From the NCBI GenBank assembly GCA_001449105.1, contig LNIY01000080.1, forward strand, positions 1 to 64,000: a stretch of DNA of 64,000 nucleotides, written 5' to 3'. This document shows, in pieces, positions 25,301-33,065 of the stretch; the stretch's first letter is position 1; each line of letters opens with the position of its first letter. Under the pieces are notes generated by a model. The model saw only the letters and a program-made list of their open reading frames with translations, searched no databases and was not told the origin of the DNA. Source of the stretch: Caulobacter vibrioides (GTDB taxonomy: Bacteria > Pseudomonadota > Alphaproteobacteria > Caulobacterales > Caulobacteraceae). Position numbers and translations under genes: made by a program.

Positions 25301-26977
25301 TCATTCCTCCCGGGTGACGCGGAGGATTTCGTCGATGGTGGTCTGGCCGGCCAAGGCCTTGGCCACGCCGTCCTGCAGCATGGTGCGCATTCCCGCTGCA
25401 ACGGCGGCGCGCTCGATTTCGCGCGCCTCGGCCCGAGCCAGCACCAGGCGCGCGATCTCGTCGTCGACCGGCAGCAGCTCCAAGATGGCCAACCGCCCCT
25501 TGAAACCGCTGTGGCCGCACGCCTCGCAGCCCCTGGGCGCCCAGAGCATGGGCGCGGGACCCAGGCCACGAGCCGCCACGCCCAGCGCCGACAGCTCCTT
25601 GACCCCGGGGTGATGCGGAACGCGGCATGCCGGGCAGAGCCGGCGCACCAGCCGCTGAGCCAGCACGGCGTTCACGGTCGAGCTGATCAGGAAGGGCTCC
25701 ATGCCCATGTCGACCAGGCGCGTCACCGCGGCGGCGGCGCTGTTGGTGTGCAGCGTCGAAAGAATGGTGTGGCCGGTCAGGGCCGACTGTACCGCCACCT
25801 GCGCCGTTTCAAGGTCACGGATCTCCCCGACCATCATGACGTCCGGGTCCTGGCGCAGGAACGAACGCAAGGCCGCGGCGAACGTCAGGCCGATCGTGGG
25901 ACTGACCTGCGTCTGGTTGACGCCGGCAAGCCGGTACTCGATCGGATCCTCGATCGTCAGGATCTTGCGGGTGGGCGCGTTCAGGGCCGCCAGCGCCGCG
26001 TAGAGCGTCGTGGTCTTGCCGCTGCCGGTCGGTCCAGTGACCAGCACGATGCCGTGCGGTCGCGCCAGCATTTCCAGGAACGGCGGCAATATGGTCTCGT
26101 CGAAACCCAGGTCGCCGAATTCCAGCGTCAGGTTCGAACGATCCAGCAGGCGCAGGACGACGCTTTCTCCGTACAGCGTCGGCGAGGTGGCGACGCGCAG
26201 GTCGATCTCATGCCCGCGCACGGCCAGCCGCATGCGCCCGTCCTGCGGAAGGCGCCGCTCGGCGATGTTGAGATTGGCCAACACCTTCACGCGCGACACG
26301 AAGGCCGCCTTGACCTGCGGCGGCAGCGTCTCCTGGTCCTGCAGCACGCCGTCGATCCGGAACCTGACCTTCAGTCCGTCCTCGCTGGGCTCGGCATGGA
26401 TGTCCGAGGCGCGCAGTTCGGCGGCTCGCGAGATCAAGGCGTTGACGGCTCGAACCACGGGCGCGTCGCTGGCAAGATCCTTCAGACGCTCCAGATCGGC
26501 CTCGTCCGCTTCGCCCTCGACCGCAGCGGCGTCGCCCTGAGCCGCGCCGTACAGGCGATCGAGGGCGGCTTCGACGTCGCCGGCCTTGGCCACCATGGGC
26601 TGGACGGGCACGCCGAAGGCGTAGCCGAGCGCTCGGGACACATAGCGATCGAACGGGTCCACCAAGGCCACGCGCACGCGGTCCCCACACAGGGCGATCG
26701 GGACCGCGCTCACCTCCCGCAGGAAGCGCGACGACACCAGATCGCCGCCGATGGGCGCCGGCGGAAAGTCTTCGGGCGCGGCCTGATCCAACCCGGTGGC
26801 GAGAGCCAAGGCGTCGGCCAGAGCCCGCTCCGAGACCAGACCCAGACGGGTGAGCACAGCGTCGAGTCGATCCCCGCTTTCGCCCTGAACCGCCTTGGCG
26901 CGTGACAATCCTTCAGCCGCCACTATGCCGCTGGCGGCAATAAATTCATGAAACGAAATTTGCTCTACACTCGACAT
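25301..26977 (-). CDS. gspE: T2SS-1 assembly ATPase GspE
   Basis: The 558-residue secretion ATPase powers pseudopilus assembly. It has an MshEN/T2SSE_N domain (about 15-150) and then the ATPase core. Motifs are Walker A GPTGSGKTTT at 315-324, an Asp box ILTIEDPIEY, Walker B DPDVMMVGEIRD, and the His box TGHTILSTLHTN. A four-Cys zinc motif follows (CPACRVP ... CEACGHSGF). ATG 26977 is the best start, and a TTG at 27016 in the same frame is less likely. It is the first gene of the T2SS-1 operon, about 110 bases downstream of the LuxR-type regulator. Confidence 0.95.
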   Translation of the reverse strand: MSSVEQISFHEFIAASGIVAAEGLSRAKAVQGESGDRLDAVLTRLGLVSERALADALALATGLDQAAPEDFPPAPIGGDLVSSRFLREVSAVPIALCGDRVRVALVDPFDRYVSRALGYAFGVPVQPMVAKAGDVEAALDRLYGAAQGDAAAVEGEADEADLERLKDLASDAPVVRAVNALISRAAELRASDIHAEPSEDGLKVRFRIDGVLQDQETLPPQVKAAFVSRVKVLANLNIAERRLPQDGRMRLAVRGHEIDLRVATSPTLYGESVVLRLLDRSNLTLEFGDLGFDETILPPFLEMLARPHGIVLVTGPTGSGKTTTLYAALAALNAPTRKILTIEDPIEYRLAGVNQTQVSPTIGLTFAAALRSFLRQDPDVMMVGEIRDLETAQVAVQSALTGHTILSTLHTNSAAAAVTRLVDMGMEPFLISSTVNAVLAQRLVRRLCPACRVPHHPGVKELSALGVAARGLGPAPMLWAPRGCEACGHSGFKGRLAILELLPVDDEIARLVLARAEAREIERAAVAAGMRTMLQDGVAKALAGQTTIDEILRVTREE

Positions 26978-27087
26978 ATTGAGCAACTTTTTCAGAGCAC
27001 ATCCGATTGAATTCAATTCATAAAGAACACAACTTCAGATGTAACCAGAAAAATAGTGACAATCTCAAGACTAGACATCGTCATCGA
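26978..27087 (-). promoter_or_regulatory. A+T-rich spacer upstream of gspE with a 12-bp palindrome
   Basis: This 110-base spacer between the LuxR-type gene and gspE is clearly richer in A+T than its surroundings. It contains the perfect palindrome ATTGAATTCAAT at 27007-27018. It may carry the T2SS-1 promoter and a binding site for the adjacent regulator. No -35/-10 pair can be assigned with confidence. Confidence 0.4.
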
Positions 27088-27321
27088 CTACGGATCTATC
27101 AGTTTCAGCTGCAGGGCGATGACCACCGCGCGCAGCTTGTTGCTTGCACCGAGCTTGCGTGTGGCGTTGCCGAGGTGGAACTCGACGGTCCGCTCGGTGA
27201 CGCTGATGCACTGGGCGGTCTCGCCGGTCGTCAGTCCCTGAGCAGCCAACCGAATGCACTCGATCTCCCGCGCCGTCAGGGCGGGGATCTCGGACCGAGG
27301 CGTGTCCGCTTCGGCGCTCAT
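27088..27321 (-). CDS. Single-domain LuxR/GerE-type HTH transcriptional regulator
   Basis: The 77-residue protein is essentially only the LuxR C-terminal HTH (about 13-72): LTAREIECIRLAAQGLTTGE, ERTVEFHLGNATRKLGASNK, RAVVIALQLKLI. It lacks receiver or autoinducer-binding domains. ATG 27321 overlaps the preceding gene by 4 bases (ATGA), so it is translated with the exported protein upstream. Its place just before gspE suggests it regulates T2SS-1. What controls its activity is not visible; such small regulators may be set by their own level. Confidence 0.87.
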   Translation of the reverse strand: MSAEADTPRSEIPALTAREIECIRLAAQGLTTGETAQCISVTERTVEFHLGNATRKLGASNKLRAVVIALQLKLIDP

Positions 27322-27776
27322 GTCGACGCCGCGACGTTCGTCGTGGAAGGCCTGGCGTCGGCCGGCGGCGGCGCCACGCGAAGCCGCAGCCGGATCGGAA
27401 GCCGCAAACCCGTCGGCGGCGGCTCGGACAGCCTGCGCCCCTCGAAGACCGCTCGCAGATCGGCGTTCGGTTCGGACTGGGCGAAGACGGGCGCGGCCAC
27501 GCGGGAGACCAGGCCGTCGGGAGCGACCCACACACTCAGGGACAGATCCACCGCCTCCCCGCCCCGCTCGACCCGGAGGTCGTCGAGATAATCGCGCAGG
27601 CGGACCGCGGCGGGCGTCGCCTCGTCCAGCCAGGCGGGAAAGGTCCTCCCGGCCAGTTCGGCGTAGCGCCTCCAGGCCTCGGGCGGCGGTTCGGCGGGCG
27701 GCGCGGCCAGGGCCGGCCCGCCGCCGAGCAGGCCCAGGCCCAGCAAGGCCAGGAGCTTGCGGATCATCGCGATCAC
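27318..27776 (-). CDS. Small exported TonB-C-like protein
   Basis: The 152-residue protein starts at GTG 27776 (overlapping the upstream stop) or ATG 27767. Its signal peptide is ALLGLGLLGGGPALA. The C-terminal half (about 70-140) resembles a TonB C-terminal fold: LSLSVWVAPDGLVSRVAAP, ADLRAVFEGRRLSEPPPTGL, RLPIRLRLRVAPP. This parallels the end of the TonB proteins at 8958 and 16384. It has no membrane anchor beyond the signal. It is translationally coupled to the LuxR-type regulator. The role is unknown; a periplasmic adaptor is one possibility. Confidence 0.7.
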   Translation of the reverse strand: MIAMIRKLLALLGLGLLGGGPALAAPPAEPPPEAWRRYAELAGRTFPAWLDEATPAAVRLRDYLDDLRVERGGEAVDLSLSVWVAPDGLVSRVAAPVFAQSEPNADLRAVFEGRRLSEPPPTGLRLPIRLRLRVAPPPADARPSTTNVAAST

Positions 27777-28399
27777 CGGGCCCTGGGCGCGGCGGCCGTC
27801 TCGGCCGGAAGGGTCTCACGCGGGAAGGTGATGGTGCTGACCTTGGCGTCCAGCCCCTGCACTACCGCCGCCGTCAGGTCGGCGGCCGGATTGCCGCCCA
27901 TCATCGCCTCGCGCGTCAGCAGGAGACCGCATTTGCGGCTCGCATACACCTGGGCGATGACCGGCTGGGCCTGGGTCGCGATACCGCCCAGGGCCTTGAC
28001 CCGCGTCGCCTCGATCTCGCGCCCGCGCAGCGCGGCCTTGCGCTGAAGGGCGTCCCAGCGCGCAGCCAGCGGCTTGCCGCGCTCCTCGAACTGAACCGGC
28101 GTCAGCGTCGCCTTCTGGGCTTCGAGCGCCTTGAGATCGGTCTCGATCGGCGCACGTTCGGCATCGATCTCGGCCTGGGCCTGCTTGGAAAGCTCCAGCA
28201 GGCGCGCATTGGCGGCCTGACCGACCTTGGCGTTGGCCAGCACGGCGTCGCGGCTGAGCACGCAGACCCCCGGCACCAGCGGGCCGACCAAGGCCTCGCC
28301 GGACGGCGCGGACGATCCCGTCGGCCCCTGGGCGAATGCAGACGAGCCCAGGAAGCTCAGGCCAACGGCGGAAACAACGGCGATCGAATGTCGGATCAT
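27773..28399 (-). CDS. OmpH/Skp-like periplasmic chaperone
   Basis: The 208-residue protein has a signal peptide (AVVSAVGLSFLGSSAFAQ). An OmpH-type region follows (about 40-165): GVCVLSRDAVLANAKVGQAA, a long Glu/Ala/Lys helical hairpin typical of Skp tentacles, and TQAQPVIAQVYASRKCGLLL. Skp chaperones keep outer-membrane proteins unfolded in the periplasm. Here it heads the minus-strand block encoding secretion pores, porin and a giant exoprotein. It is a second, locus-specific copy if the genome also has skp beside bamA, which is inference. Confidence 0.82.
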   Translation of the reverse strand: MIRHSIAVVSAVGLSFLGSSAFAQGPTGSSAPSGEALVGPLVPGVCVLSRDAVLANAKVGQAANARLLELSKQAQAEIDAERAPIETDLKALEAQKATLTPVQFEERGKPLAARWDALQRKAALRGREIEATRVKALGGIATQAQPVIAQVYASRKCGLLLTREAMMGGNPAADLTAAVVQGLDAKVSTITFPRETLPAETAAAPRAR

Positions 28400-28473
28400 C
28401 GGTCCAACCCAGGAGAAGCAGCGCGGTCACAGCCGAGCATGCCTGTTCCTAGAGCCTCCCCACGCCCCACGAA

Positions 28474-28491
28474 CCTGTGGGTTTCAACAGG
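28474..28491. promoter_or_regulatory. Palindromic operator candidate, copy 1
   Basis: CCTGTGGGTTTCAACAGG is an 18-bp near-perfect dyad (one mismatch between arms) in the divergent intergenic region between the skp-like and kpsC-like genes. It shares its core with the copies at 28510-28527 and 40749-40766. Confidence 0.65.
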
Positions 28492-28509
28492 CGGTCGGGA
28501 CCACGCCAA

Positions 28510-28527
28510 CCTGTGGGAACCCACAGG
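28510..28527. promoter_or_regulatory. Palindromic operator candidate, copy 2
   Basis: CCTGTGGGAACCCACAGG is a perfect dyad with 8-bp arms around AA. It starts exactly 36 bases after copy 1 and ends 18 bases before the first possible ATG of the kpsC-like gene. If it lies in the promoter, that gene may be translated from a later ATG (28591 or 28630). Confidence 0.7.
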
Positions 28528-28545
28528 GTTTGGCGCTGGGGACTT

Positions 28546-29739
28546 ATGTCATTGACCAGCACCTTCCCCTTTCGCGCCGTGAAATCCGTGATGTCGTCCG
28601 CGCCCGATCGCTTCCTTGATCGAACCATCATGACGCCAGACGAGCCGCCCGTGGTCGTCTGCGTGGGCGTCGCCGGATGGAAGCGCAAGGCCGTCGGCCG
28701 GATGGTCGCAGACTTGAACGCCGGCGTTGCGCCGCGCTTCGTTGGCGACGCGGCCTCGGCGATCCGGCTGGCTCGCTCCAGGAACGGCGCGGTCGGCGTG
28801 TGGCCGTCTCGCGCGCCGAACGGCCTGGCCCGGCGCGCTCGGGCCGCCGGCGTTCCGCTGGTCCGCATCGAGGACGGGTTCATCCGTTCGTCCGGGCTGG
28901 GCGCGCAGTGCCACCCCCCCGCCTCGATCGTGCTGGATCGGGCCGGCGTGCATTTCGACCCGAGCCGTCCCAGCGACCTGGAGAACCTGCTGGCCGGCGG
29001 CCGCTTCGGCTCCGCCTTGCTGGAGCGCTCCGAGCGCCTCGTCCGACAAATCGTCGACCTGGGCGTCACCAAGTACAACCTGGCGGGCGAAGCGCCCTGC
29101 GCGGCGTTAGTCGAAGGCGCGGGGCGCCGCATCGTCCTGGTCGTCGGCCAGGTGGAGGATGACCTGTCCGTACGCCTGGGCGGCGCGGGCGTCGCCGGCA
29201 ACCTGGACCTGCTGCGCCGAGCGCGAGCGGCAGAACCCGACGCGATGATCCTCTATCGCCCCCATCCCGACGTGGAGGCGGGGCATCGCAAAGGCCTGCT
29301 CTCCGATCACGAGGTTCTGCGCCATGCCGACCACGTGGTTCGCGGCCAGGCCCTGCCCGCCCTTCTGTCGAGCGTGGACGCCGTGCATGTGCTGACGTCC
29401 CTGACGGGTTTCGAGGCGTTGCTGCGCGGGCGCGAGGTGGTGACCCACGGGCAGCCCTTCTACGCGGGATGGGGCCTCACGCGAGACCTCACGCCGCCGC
29501 CTCGCCGGGGCCGTCGCCTTTCGCTCGCCGAACTGGCCGCGGCCGCACTGATCCTCTACCCCCGCTACATCGATCCCCGCAGCGGCGAGCCCTGCTCACC
29601 CGAAACGCTCGTGGCCTGGCTGGGCCATCCGACCAAGTCCCGTCCCGCCTTGCTGCCCTGGTTCCGGCGCCGGCTGGGCGAAGCCCGGCGCGGCGTCTCA
29701 CGTCTTGGCCTTGAGCCCGGGCAAGCGGCGCGGGCATGA
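28546..29739 (+). CDS. KpsC/KpsS-type capsule beta-Kdo transferase, single-domain
   Basis: It probably adds Kdo to the lipid anchor of an ABC-exported capsule. The 397-residue protein matches one Capsule_synth unit: VVVCVGVAGWKRKAVGRM, VPLVRIEDGFIRSSGLGAQ, SVRLGGAG, ILYRPHPDVEAGHRKG, VHVLTSLTGFEALLRGREV, THGQPFYAGWGLT. E. coli KpsC has two such units, this protein one. The start is uncertain: ATG 28546 has a GGGGA ahead of it, while ATG 28591 and 28630 are in frame and leave the conserved core intact. The stop overlaps the next gene by 4 bases. Confidence 0.88.
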   Translation: MSLTSTFPFRAVKSVMSSAPDRFLDRTIMTPDEPPVVVCVGVAGWKRKAVGRMVADLNAGVAPRFVGDAASAIRLARSRNGAVGVWPSRAPNGLARRARAAGVPLVRIEDGFIRSSGLGAQCHPPASIVLDRAGVHFDPSRPSDLENLLAGGRFGSALLERSERLVRQIVDLGVTKYNLAGEAPCAALVEGAGRRIVLVVGQVEDDLSVRLGGAGVAGNLDLLRRARAAEPDAMILYRPHPDVEAGHRKGLLSDHEVLRHADHVVRGQALPALLSSVDAVHVLTSLTGFEALLRGREVVTHGQPFYAGWGLTRDLTPPPRRGRRLSLAELAAAALILYPRYIDPRSGEPCSPETLVAWLGHPTKSRPALLPWFRRRLGEARRGVSRLGLEPGQAARA

Positions 29740-31001
29740 ACAGCCTCGTCCCTCACAGTCAGGCCTTCGGGGCGGCGAGCCCGTTCGGCCGCGCCCTTGT
29801 CGACGGCCCCGAGATCGTGCTGGACCTTTCGCGGCTGCTGTCGCGAGTGCTGCACCCCACCCCTACGGGCGTCGACAGGGTCGAGATGGCCTATGCGCGG
29901 ACGCTGCTGCAGCGGGCTCCTGACCGCGTCCGGCTCGCCGCGACCCACCCCCTGGGCTGGCACGGCCGTCTCCCCGCGCGGGCGGCGCGGGATTTCCTGG
30001 ACTCCACCGCGCGCCGCTGGTCTGGAGAAGACCACCGCGGGACCGGCTGGAGCCGCTGGCGAAACGCGCTCGACGCCAGCATCCGGCTGGCGCCTGTTCC
30101 CTACCGGTCTTCATCCAGGGCGGGGCGCTCCATCTACCTTCACCTCTCATCGAGGGGATTGGAGCGCGCCGAGCTTTTCGAGGCGATCCTGAGGCGCGAG
30201 CGCGCACGCTTCGTCCCCTTCGTGCACGACCTGATCCCCCTGGATCATCCGGAGTACGGCCGCCCGGGCGGCGAGGCCCTCTACAGGCGAAAGATAGCGA
30301 CCGTGACTGCGCTCGCCTCGGCCGTCCTCGTCAACTCCGAAGCCACGGCGGAACGGCTGGCGCCGTATCTGCGCGCCGCGGGGCGATCGATACCGCTGCA
30401 TGTGGCCCCGCTGGCGCCGACCTTCGCCCCACCCACGACCTCTCCGGCGTCCGGAGCGCCCTACTTCGTGATGGTCGCCACACTGGAGCCCCGCAAGAAC
30501 CATCTGCTGCTGCTGAACGTCTGGCGGCGGATGATCGAGACCCACGGCGCCGAGGCGGTTCCGCGACTGGTCCTGGTGGGCCGGCGCGGCTGGGAGAACG
30601 AGAACCTGCTCGACATGCTCGATCGCTGCCCCGCGCTGGAGGCCGTGGTCGTCGAGCGCAACGGCCTTGCCGATCGTCAGGTCCGCGACCTGATCGCCGG
30701 CGCGCGCGCCCTGCTGCTGCCTTCGTTCGCCGAGGGGTTCGGCCTGCCGGTGGTCGAGGCCCTGGCCCTGGGCACGCCGGTGATCGCCAGCGACCTGCCG
30801 GCCCTGCGCGAAGCGGGCGGCGGCGTCAGCGAGCATCTCGACCCGATGGACGGCCCGGGCTGGATGCACGCGGTGCTCGACTACGCCGCGCCGACCTCCC
30901 CGCGCCGAGACGCCCAACTGGCCCGGATGCGCGACTGGCGCGCGCCCACCTGGCGCTCGAGAGTCGACGACGTGCTCGAGTTCCTGGCGGCGCTGCCATG
31001 A
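29736..31001 (+). CDS. GT4-type glycosyltransferase
   Basis: The 421-residue cytoplasmic enzyme transfers a sugar from an activated donor during capsule synthesis. The N-terminal half has IVLDLSRLLSR and TPTGVDRVEMAYARTLL and FVPFVHDLIPLDHPEYG. The C-terminal GT4 domain has VMVATLEPRKNHLLLLNVW, LVLVGRRGWENENL and the E-x7-E region PSFAEGFGLPVVEALALGTP. It resembles the GT part of the 789-residue protein at 33066-35435, sharing the TG-(I/V)-x-RV and PFVHDLIP motifs. ATGA overlaps join it to the genes on both sides. Confidence 0.9.
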   Translation: MNSLVPHSQAFGAASPFGRALVDGPEIVLDLSRLLSRVLHPTPTGVDRVEMAYARTLLQRAPDRVRLAATHPLGWHGRLPARAARDFLDSTARRWSGEDHRGTGWSRWRNALDASIRLAPVPYRSSSRAGRSIYLHLSSRGLERAELFEAILRRERARFVPFVHDLIPLDHPEYGRPGGEALYRRKIATVTALASAVLVNSEATAERLAPYLRAAGRSIPLHVAPLAPTFAPPTTSPASGAPYFVMVATLEPRKNHLLLLNVWRRMIETHGAEAVPRLVLVGRRGWENENLLDMLDRCPALEAVVVERNGLADRQVRDLIAGARALLLPSFAEGFGLPVVEALALGTPVIASDLPALREAGGGVSEHLDPMDGPGWMHAVLDYAAPTSPRRDAQLARMRDWRAPTWRSRVDDVLEFLAALP

Positions 31002-31819
31002 CCGCCCAGCGCCGCGCCGGACGCGATGAAAACAGCCTGGCCAGGCTGTTCCGAGGGCTGGACGTGCAGCGACACGTCGTCGGCGCCCTGATCATGCGCG
31101 AGCTTCACACCCGATATGGCCGGGAGAACATCGGCTATCTGTGGATGATCGTAGAGCCGATGCTGCTAGCCGTCGCCGTCGCCCTGCTGCACGGCAACAG
31201 CGGCGGACTTCACGCCAAGGATCTGCAGCCGGTCCCCTTCGCCCTGGGCGGCTACTGCGTCTTCATGGTCTTCCGGTCGGTCATCGGGCGCGCGGAATCG
31301 ACGATCGAGGCCAACCGCCCCCTGCTTTTCCACCGATCCGTGACGATCTTCGACATGCTTCTGGCGCGGGCGGTGCTGGAGGGCGTGGCCACCTTCGCCG
31401 CCCTGGCGATCCTCCTGGCCGGGGCCTGGGCCCTGGGCCTGGCCCAGCCCCCGGCGCGCCCGCTGACCTTCTTCGCCGCCTACGCGCTGATGCTGTGGTT
31501 CGCCTTCGCCCTGTCGCTTTCGATCTGCGCGGCCTCCTACCTGAGCAAGGCGGTCAGCAAGTTCGTGCATCCCCTCACCTACATCGCCATGCCGATCTCC
31601 GGCGCGTTCTTCACCCTGAGCTGGATCCCCGAGCCGTTCCGCGGCTGGCTCGTCTGGTCGCCGCTCAACCAAATCTTCGAAATGCTGCATGTCGGCCAGT
31701 TTCAAAGCGTCGACGGCGTCTACCTGGCCCCCTTCTACGTCGTGCAATGGTGCCTGGCCCTGACGCTCGCGGGCCTGCTGGCCCTGCGAGCCCTGCGGCC
31801 GCGCGTGCATCTGGGCTGA
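30998..31819 (+). CDS. kpsM: ABC-2-type polysaccharide exporter permease (KpsM-like)
   Basis: The 273-residue polytopic membrane protein has the KpsM/Wzm entry motif MRELHTRYGRENIGYLWMIV before the first helix (VEPMLLAVAVALLHG). Further helices lie at about 75-90, 120-145, 150-175, 190-215 and 240-265 (PISGAFFTLSWIPEPFRGWL is the typical later part). It should form the inner-membrane channel with the ATPase encoded at 39117-39779, which lies 7 kb away. Confidence 0.92.
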   Translation: MTAQRRAGRDENSLARLFRGLDVQRHVVGALIMRELHTRYGRENIGYLWMIVEPMLLAVAVALLHGNSGGLHAKDLQPVPFALGGYCVFMVFRSVIGRAESTIEANRPLLFHRSVTIFDMLLARAVLEGVATFAALAILLAGAWALGLAQPPARPLTFFAAYALMLWFAFALSLSICAASYLSKAVSKFVHPLTYIAMPISGAFFTLSWIPEPFRGWLVWSPLNQIFEMLHVGQFQSVDGVYLAPFYVVQWCLALTLAGLLALRALRPRVHLG

Positions 31820-31857
31820 CCGATGCGCGCCTTCCCCTTCCTCAAGCGCGAGACCCC

Positions 31858-33063
31858 ATGATGGACGGCTACGCCCCCACGGCCGAGCCCGCCGCGCCTG
31901 ACCGCCCCGTCGGATCGCCCCGCGCCTGGACACCTGCGCGCGCCCCCTCGGAGCTTCGCCGGCCTTCCTGGCGCGATCGTCTCGCACCCTGGCGGGGCTT
32001 TCTGCTCGTCGTGCTCCTGCCGACGATCCTGGTCGCCGGGTTTGAGTATCTGGTCGCCGCCGATCAGTATGAATCCGAGGCGCATTTCATCCTCCGCGGC
32101 GCCCAGCCCAATGGCGGCGGCGGCGGCCTTGGCCAGTTGCTGGGCCTGGGCGGCGCTAGCCCGAACGCGACCGAGGCCTACGGCGTCAGCGACTATCTGC
32201 TGTCCCACGACGCCGTCGCGGCCGCTCGCCGCACGCTGGACCTGCCAACGCTGTTCCGACGACCGGAAGCCGATCCGGTCACGCGCCTGTGGTCGGGCCA
32301 GCCCCAGCCGGAGACCCTGCTGAAGTACTATCGCCGGCAGGTGGACGTGCGGTTCGACGCAGAGAGCGGCATCACCAGGCTCAGCGTGAGGGCCTTCCGT
32401 CCGGCGGACGCCCGCGACCTGAGCGAAACCCTGCTCCGCCTCGGCGAGGCCAGGATCAACACGCTGAATCAACGGTCGTTCGACAACAGCCTGTCGGTGG
32501 CCCGCCGCCAGCTGGCCGAGGCCGAGGCCGGGGTCGCCGCCTCGCAGGCGACGCTGACCGGTTTCCGGCAGAGCGGTCGCGACATAGATCCAGAACGTTC
32601 GGGGGCAGCCCAGATCGCGCTGGTCTCGGGCCTCTCCCAGCAACTCGCGCAGGCCCGCGCGCAGCTGGACGGCATGGGACGTTCCGTCTCGCAGGCCAGC
32701 CCGCAATACATAGCGCTCGCCGCCCAAGTGCGCGGACTTGAAGCCCAGGTCGCCGCCGCCCAGGGGCGCCTTGCCGGAACGTCCAGCTCGATCGCGCCCG
32801 GACTGGGAGCCTACGAAGGCCTCAGGCTGAAGCAGCAGTTCGCGGCCAAACGCTACGAAGCTGCGGCCCAGGCGCTGGAGACCGCGCGCGAACGCTCGCT
32901 GACCCAGCAGACCTTCCTGGTGCGGGTCGTCGAACCGAACCTGCCCGGCAAGGCTCTTCACCCCCAGCGGCTGAAGATCACGGCCACCGTCTTCTTTTCA
33001 CTTCTTCTAACCTATGCGGTTGGCTGGTTGATCCTGGCTGGCGTCCGCGAGCATGCAGGCTGA
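31858..33063 (+). CDS. kpsE: KpsE-type capsule export inner-membrane/periplasmic protein
   Basis: The 401-residue protein links the ABC exporter to the outer-membrane Wza-like channel. It has one helix near the N-terminus (about 42-62, FLLVVLLPTILVAGFEYLV) and a Wzz-like YESEAHFILRGAQ. A long periplasmic coiled-coil region spans about 200-345 (SVARRQLAEAEAGVAASQATL), and a second helix lies at the end (about 375-397, ATVFFSLLLTYAVGWLILAG). Just before it is the PCP motif VVEPNLPGKALHPQR. ATG at 31858 or 31861 are equivalent starts. Confidence 0.93.
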   Translation: MMDGYAPTAEPAAPDRPVGSPRAWTPARAPSELRRPSWRDRLAPWRGFLLVVLLPTILVAGFEYLVAADQYESEAHFILRGAQPNGGGGGLGQLLGLGGASPNATEAYGVSDYLLSHDAVAAARRTLDLPTLFRRPEADPVTRLWSGQPQPETLLKYYRRQVDVRFDAESGITRLSVRAFRPADARDLSETLLRLGEARINTLNQRSFDNSLSVARRQLAEAEAGVAASQATLTGFRQSGRDIDPERSGAAQIALVSGLSQQLAQARAQLDGMGRSVSQASPQYIALAAQVRGLEAQVAAAQGRLAGTSSSIAPGLGAYEGLRLKQQFAAKRYEAAAQALETARERSLTQQTFLVRVVEPNLPGKALHPQRLKITATVFFSLLLTYAVGWLILAGVREHAG

Positions 33064-33065
33064 CC

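Noticed and set aside
23620..26977. Possibility that T2SS-1 is a type IV pilus gene set
   Set aside because: The pseudopilin set G-H-I-J-K, GspC, GspL/M and the GspG signature with DPWSRPY and the C-terminal calcium-loop region mark a T2SS. There is no PilT, PilQ or PilMNOP set.
28477..28545. Upstream extension of the kpsC-like gene
   Set aside because: Translation from 28477 would run through the operator palindromes and adds a non-conserved Arg-rich leader, so later ATGs are preferred.
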